Program-made: the position numbers and the translations under genes
DNA from: JASLBX01 sp036374175
GTDB lineage: Bacteria; Actinomycetota; Actinomycetes; Jiangellales; Jiangellaceae
DNA: 16,952 nt
Direction of reading: 5' to 3'
Assembly (NCBI GenBank): GCA_036374175.1
Contig: DASUUH010000115.1
Span: forward strand, 1 to 16,952
Notes under the pieces: generated by a model
Seen by the model: the letters and a program-made list of their open reading frames with translations, nothing else
Told to the model about the DNA's origin: nothing
The model's database searches: none
Shown: in pieces, positions 13,438 to 16,952 of the stretch
Layout: each line of letters opens with the position of its first letter
Position numbering within the stretch: position 1 is the stretch's first letter

Positions 13438-14660
13438 AGCGAGTCGCCGATCACCTGTCCGACATCCTGTCGGCCGTCGAGCCGCTCGTTCCGATCGACG
13501 TCCAACTGCTCGATGCGCACGGCTGCGTGCTGACCGAGGATGTCACCGCACCCTGGCCGTTGCCGCAGTTCGACAACTCCGCGATGGACGGTTACGCCGT
13601 GCGGGCCGCGGACGTCGCCGAGGCCTCCGTGGAGAACCCGGTCGAGCTTCCCGTGGTCGCCGACATCTCCGCCGGCGCCTCGTACACCAGCGCCATCGGG
13701 CCTGGCCTGACTGCCCGGATCATGACTGGTGCACCAATGCCGACCGGCGCCGATGCTGTGGTTCCGGTCGAGATGACAGATGGCGGAACCGCACGAGTAC
13801 GGATCGAAGCCGCCGTGCCGGTGGGCAAACATCTGCGTCAGGCCGGCGAGGACGTGGCGGCCGGCGACACAGTCTTGCCGGCCGGAACCGTGCTTAGCGC
13901 ACCGCAGATCGGGCTGTTGGCGGCTGTCGGCAGAGATCGGGTGACGGTGCGTCCACGACCCCGAGTCGTCGTCATCTCCACCGGCAGCGAGCTTGTCGAG
14001 CCGGGCCTGCCGGTCGTAATGGGCCAGATCACCGACTCGAACTCGTTCATGCTCGCCGCCGCCGCGCAAGAGGCCGGTGCGGTCGCCTTCCGAGTCGCTC
14101 CCGTGCCGGACGAAGCGGCCAAAGTGATAGGCGTGATCGAGGATCAGCTGGTGCGTGCTGACCTGGTCATCACCAGCGGCGGAGTCAGCGCGGGCGCTTA
14201 CGACGTGGTCAAGCAGGTGCTCTCCGAACTCGGCACGGTGAAGTTCGACAAGGTCGCCATGCAACCTGGGATGCCTCAAGGCTTCGGCGTGGTGGGTGAT
14301 TCTCGAACGCCGATCTTTACCTTGCCGGGCAACCCGGTCAGCGCGTTCGTGTCGTTCGAGGTCTTCGTCAGGCCGGCCATCCGCAAGATGCTGGGTTCGT
14401 CGCGGCTGCACCGCCCGGCCGCGAAAGCGGTACTGCAGTCGACGCTGCGCTCGCCCGAGGGCAAGCGGCAGTTCGCCCGGGCGCGCGTGCAACCGGGTCG
14501 CGATGGCACGAACCAGGCGACACCGCTTGGTGCCCAGGGCTCCCACCTGCTGGCCGACCTGGCCTACGCCAATGCGCTGATCGTAGTACCGGAGCAGGTC
14601 ACGGAGGTGCCGGCGGGCCAGATGGTCGACACGGTGCTCATCGAGCGGCGAAAGGACTGA
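13434..14660 (+). CDS. moeA: Molybdopterin molybdenumtransferase MoeA
   Basis: Inserts molybdate into adenylated molybdopterin, the last step of molybdenum-cofactor synthesis. 408 residues, full length. Residues 47-57 are DNSAMDGYAVR; then IMTGAPMPTGADAVVPVE, the MoCF-like domain (about 180-330) with VISTGSELVEPG, DSNSFMLAAAA, TSGGVSAGAYD, VAMQPGMPQGFG and LPGNPVSAF (297-305), and a C-terminal beta domain. The GTG at 13434 overlaps the galU stop (GTGA). Six bases separate its stop from the moaC start, so galU-moeA-moaC form one transcript. It may equally be the glp/moeA1 paralogue, a name difference only. Confidence 0.96.
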   Translation: MKRVADHLSDILSAVEPLVPIDVQLLDAHGCVLTEDVTAPWPLPQFDNSAMDGYAVRAADVAEASVENPVELPVVADISAGASYTSAIGPGLTARIMTGAPMPTGADAVVPVEMTDGGTARVRIEAAVPVGKHLRQAGEDVAAGDTVLPAGTVLSAPQIGLLAAVGRDRVTVRPRPRVVVISTGSELVEPGLPVVMGQITDSNSFMLAAAAQEAGAVAFRVAPVPDEAAKVIGVIEDQLVRADLVITSGGVSAGAYDVVKQVLSELGTVKFDKVAMQPGMPQGFGVVGDSRTPIFTLPGNPVSAFVSFEVFVRPAIRKMLGSSRLHRPAAKAVLQSTLRSPEGKRQFARARVQPGRDGTNQATPLGAQGSHLLADLAYANALIVVPEQVTEVPAGQMVDTVLIERRKD

Positions 14661-14666
14661 TGCGCG

Positions 14667-15152
14667 GTGGCAGAGCAACTCAGCCACATTGACGAGCACG
14701 GCGCCGCTCGCATGGTCGACGTCTCGGCCAAGGACGTGACCGTCCGCACCGCCCGCGCGAGCGGCAGGGTGCTGGTGTCATCGCAGGTTATCGGGTTGCT
14801 GCGCGGCGAAGGCCTGCCGAAAGGGGACGTGCTGGCCACTGCGCGGATCGCTGGGATTCAAGGCGCGAAGCGCACCCCCGAGCTCGTGCCGCTATGCCAT
14901 CCGATCGCGGTCCACGGGGTGGAGGTCGACCTGACGGTGGCCGATACGGCGGTAGAGATCGTCGCGACCGTTCGGACGGCCGACCGGACCGGCGTCGAAA
15001 TGGAGGCCCTGACCGCCGTCACTGTGGCCGCACTTACCGTGATCGACATGGTCAAGGCCGTTGACAAGGCTGCGACGATCACCGATGTCCGGGTGGACGA
15101 AAAAACGGGCGGACGGTCGGGCACATGGCGCCGCCCGCGCTCTGCTGGTTGA
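14667..15152 (+). CDS. moaC: Cyclic pyranopterin monophosphate synthase MoaC
   Basis: Converts the GTP-derived 3',8-cyclo intermediate made by MoaA to cyclic pyranopterin monophosphate, the first step of molybdenum-cofactor synthesis. 161 residues, normal. Conserved features: MVDVSAKDVTVRTARA (16-31), LCHPI (76-80), GVEMEALTAV (109-118), DMVKAVDK (127-134) and the catalytic KTGGRSG (146-152). The GTG at 14667 is the first usable start after the moeA stop; a nearby ATG at 14659 is in another frame and stops soon. The C-terminal tail TWRRPRSAG is short. moaA is not in the window. Confidence 0.96.
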   Translation: MAEQLSHIDEHGAARMVDVSAKDVTVRTARASGRVLVSSQVIGLLRGEGLPKGDVLATARIAGIQGAKRTPELVPLCHPIAVHGVEVDLTVADTAVEIVATVRTADRTGVEMEALTAVTVAALTVIDMVKAVDKAATITDVRVDEKTGGRSGTWRRPRSAG

Positions 15153-15200
15153 GTAGGGTGGCTTCGCCTGTCTGACCCACTTGATCAAGAGGTCCGTTGA

Positions 15201-15674
15201 GTGATGCGTGCACTTGTCGTGACGGTGTCGACGCGGGCGGCCACCGGTGTGTACGAGGATCGTGGCGGCCCCATTCTGGTAGCCGGCCTGCGCGAGCTCG
15301 GGGCTGAAGTTGACGGTCCTCGAGTGGTACCAGACGGCGATCTGGTCGAAGAGGCAATTCGTAGCGGTGTCGCGGACGGCTACGACGTCGTCGTGACGAC
15401 GGGCGGGACGGGCCTCGGGCCCCGAGACCTCACGCCGGAGATGACCCGGCGCGTGGTTGATCGGGAGGTACCAGGGGTGGCCGAGGCCATCCGGGCCTAC
15501 GGCGTTGCGGCCGGGGTGCCGACCGCAGCGCTGTCGCGTGGGGTGGTTGGGGCGGCAGGGCGTACCTTGATTGTCAACCTGCCTGGGTCGCCGGGCGGTG
15601 TCAAGGACGGCTTGGCCGTCGTTGGACCCGTCCTGGCCCATGCGGTGGACCAGCTGCGGGGAGGTGACCACTGA
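15201..15674 (+). CDS. mog: Molybdopterin adenylyltransferase (MogA/MoaB family)
   Basis: Adenylylates molybdopterin before MoeA inserts molybdenum. About 157 residues. The MoCF domain has STRAATGVYEDRGGPIL near the N terminus, the signature TTGGTGLGPRDLTPE (about 66-80) and NLPGSPGGVKDGL near the C terminus. MogA and MoaB types are hard to separate by eye. Start: GTG at 15201 has AAGAGG eight bases upstream; the next codon is ATG (15204), also possible. A 48-base gap after moaC contains TAGGGT (15154-15159), which might give an extra promoter. The stop overlaps the proposed start of the next gene (CTGA). Confidence 0.95.
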   Translation: MMRALVVTVSTRAATGVYEDRGGPILVAGLRELGAEVDGPRVVPDGDLVEEAIRSGVADGYDVVVTTGGTGLGPRDLTPEMTRRVVDREVPGVAEAIRAYGVAAGVPTAALSRGVVGAAGRTLIVNLPGSPGGVKDGLAVVGPVLAHAVDQLRGGDH

Positions 15675-16297
15675 TCAGCATCGAACGCCTCGAATGGCCG
15701 GTGCAGCTCGCCGAGGGCCCCGTCGCGCTCCGCCCGCTTCGATATCGCGATGCGCGAGCATGGTTGGAGGTCCGCCAACGCAATCACGAGTGGCTCCGCC
15801 CGTGGGAACCGACGGCTCCGCTGCCTGGCACGCGGCCCGCCACGTCGTTCCGGCACATGGTGCGCCGCTACAACGCCCAAGCGCGGGCAGGTGAAGCGCT
15901 GCCTTGGGTCGTCACCTACGAAGGACGGCTCGCCGGTCAGATGACGATATCGAACGTCATCTGGGGATCCGCCCGGATGGGTAGCGCCGGCTACTGGGTC
16001 GACCGTGACGTCGCCGGTCGCGGGGTGATCCCGACAGCACTCGCGCTGGCCGTGGACCACTGCTTCTTTGCGGTCGGGCTGAACCGGATCGAGGTGAACA
16101 TCCGGCCGGAGAACCAGGCTTCGTTGCGGGTGGTGCGCAAACTCGGCTTCCGCGAAGAGGGCATCAGGGAGCGGTTCTTGCACATCGACGGAGGCTGGCG
16201 TGACCATGTCTCCTTCGCGCTCACCGCTGACGAGGTCCCGGGAGGCCTGCTGCGCCGATGGCGGGCATCGAGCGGCACCCAGCTTGCGCCCGAATGA
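15671..16297 (+). CDS. rimJ: GNAT acetyltransferase, RimJ-like, probable CTG start
   Basis: GNAT N-acetyltransferase of the RimJ/RimL group that acetylates the N terminus of a protein, probably ribosomal protein S5, from acetyl-CoA; the substrate is inferred. 208 residues from CTG. Homology-like sequence WPVQLAEGPVALRPLRYRDA begins upstream of the first GTG (15701), so that GTG is too late. The frame opens just after a TGA at 15665-15667. GGGGAGGTGA (15658-15667), a perfect 8-base match to the anti-Shine-Dalgarno over GGAGGTGA, ends GGAGG six bases before CTG 15671, which overlaps the mog stop as CTGA. ATC 15674 is the only other near option. Acetyl-CoA motif A is near residues 110-120 (VDRDVAGRGV), followed by NIRPENQASLRVVRKLGF. 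Confidence 0.9.
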   Translation: MISIERLEWPVQLAEGPVALRPLRYRDARAWLEVRQRNHEWLRPWEPTAPLPGTRPATSFRHMVRRYNAQARAGEALPWVVTYEGRLAGQMTISNVIWGSARMGSAGYWVDRDVAGRGVIPTALALAVDHCFFAVGLNRIEVNIRPENQASLRVVRKLGFREEGIRERFLHIDGGWRDHVSFALTADEVPGGLLRRWRASSGTQLAPE

Positions 16298-16375
16298 AAC
16301 GGCGCAGCCACCCTGGTCACATCCGTTACTGACGACACACCGGCAAGGATCCATCGAGGCCAGCGTTGCTGCCCG

Positions 16376-16389
16376 TAGCGTCATATGGC
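16376..16389 (+). promoter_or_regulatory. Leaderless promoter of the sepX-like gene
   Basis: TAGCGT (16376-16381) lies eight bases before the GTG at 16390; no ribosome site is seen. The 92 bases between rimJ and this gene contain nothing else recognisable. Confidence 0.4.
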
Positions 16390-16952
16390 GTGAGCTACAG
16401 CGGCCTGATCTACGCGGCGATCGTCGCGTGCTGGGCCGCTGTACTCGTTCCGCGATGGATTCGCCGTAACGAGGAGGTTGAGCGAGCGCGCGAAGAAGAC
16501 GCAGCTCGCGGCGTGCGCGTCCTCGAGCGGCGGCAAGTGCATGGCCGACATGGCCCGGGGCATGCGACCCTGGCGGCATCCTGGTCGCCGATGACGACCC
16601 GTGCGGCCGGCTTCACGCTGAACGGGACGCCGGTCGCCAACTCGAGCGTCGTGGCCGCAGGAGACCATGACGACGCGCCGGAGGCCGACCAAGAGCCGGT
16701 GGCCGCCCAACACGGCGATGCGCCTGAGTTCGAAATGCCCGTGACCGGATCCGCCGCCCGTCGCCGGCGCCGCGTGCTGACGCTGCTGGTCATAACCCTT
16801 GCCGTGGTGTGCCTGGCCGTCGCGGCCGGGCGACTGCCGCCTACCGCCATCGCAGTCGCCGCCGGCCTGCTGGCCGGATTCCTCGTGCTCGCCCGCCGGG
16901 CCGCAGTCGCTGAGACACGCCGCCGCGCCCACCTCCGCCGGATTCTGGCGCA
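16390..16952 (+). CDS. sepX: SepX/GlpR-like membrane protein, 3' end beyond window
   Basis: 187 codons visible, continuing past the window. The N-terminal membrane segment (about 3-20, SGLIYAAIVACWAAVLVPRW) is followed by a charged stretch IRRNEEVERAREEDAARG, a disordered acidic linker (about 60-125), and two more hydrophobic segments (about 130-144 and 150-165) before RRAAVAETRRRAHLRRIL. The start SYSGLIYAxIVxxWAxxLVPxWxRR is that of actinobacterial SepX (also called GlpR), a divisome membrane protein in Streptomyces, and its place after rimJ is the same there (both from memory). GTG 16390 fits the family start and the leaderless box. Confidence 0.85.
   Translation, partial: MSYSGLIYAAIVACWAAVLVPRWIRRNEEVERAREEDAARGVRVLERRQVHGRHGPGHATLAASWSPMTTRAAGFTLNGTPVANSSVVAAGDHDDAPEADQEPVAAQHGDAPEFEMPVTGSAARRRRRVLTLLVITLAVVCLAVAAGRLPPTAIAVAAGLLAGFLVLARRAAVAETRRRAHLRRILA

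Overview
The window is high-GC DNA from an actinobacterium. The evidence is codon use, frequent GTG starts, leaderless promoters, a SepX/GlpR-type gene, an FmdB/Ruc-type zinc ribbon, and the gene block mscL - fmdB - FTHF cyclo-ligase - galU - moeA - moaC - mog - rimJ - sepX. From memory, much of that block has the same order in Mycobacterium tuberculosis (Rv0985c, Rv0991c, Rv0992c, galU, moeA1, rimJ) and in Streptomyces. The host may be a Jiangella-like organism, but this is an impression, not a result.

Layout. Positions 1-650 are the edge of an integrated element: the start of a frameshifted tyrosine integrase on the minus strand beside tRNA-Arg(CCU), the likely attachment site. Positions 774-1985 hold an auxiliary-type tryptophanyl-tRNA synthetase gene. 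Its leader carries a complete Trp attenuator: a 12-codon peptide with a Trp-Arg-Trp run, alternative hairpins, and a hairpin masking the ribosome binding site. Positions 2061-2661 hold a small membrane-anchored protein with its promoter. Positions 2709-6946 hold a 1398-residue DUF4011/SF1-helicase/REase-fold protein whose Walker A lysine and Walker B DE pair are altered. Then come a leaderless CBS-domain gene and a 45-residue acidic protein, converging on mscL and a SAF/CpaB-like gene.

At 8752-9190 an FmdB-family gene, the type of the M. tuberculosis redox chaperone Ruc (Rv0991c), lies behind a near-perfect CIRCE element, so HrcA heat-shock control is expected. A penicillin-acylase-family gene follows on the plus strand. 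It converges with the cyclo-ligase gene at a 90-bp imperfect palindrome, part of which recurs near 2061. Cyclo-ligase and galU share a compact divergent promoter with a 7-bp inverted repeat over both -10 boxes. galU starts a tight cluster containing three molybdenum-cofactor genes (moeA, moaC, mog), then rimJ, which probably starts at CTG, and a sepX-like gene cut by the window edge.

No CRISPR array, rRNA or intact insertion sequence was seen. The strongest leads are the trpS attenuator, the CIRCE-controlled Ruc homologue, the altered helicase motifs, the 90-bp palindrome and the repeated leaderless promoter geometry. No gene-free stretch exceeds 300 bases.
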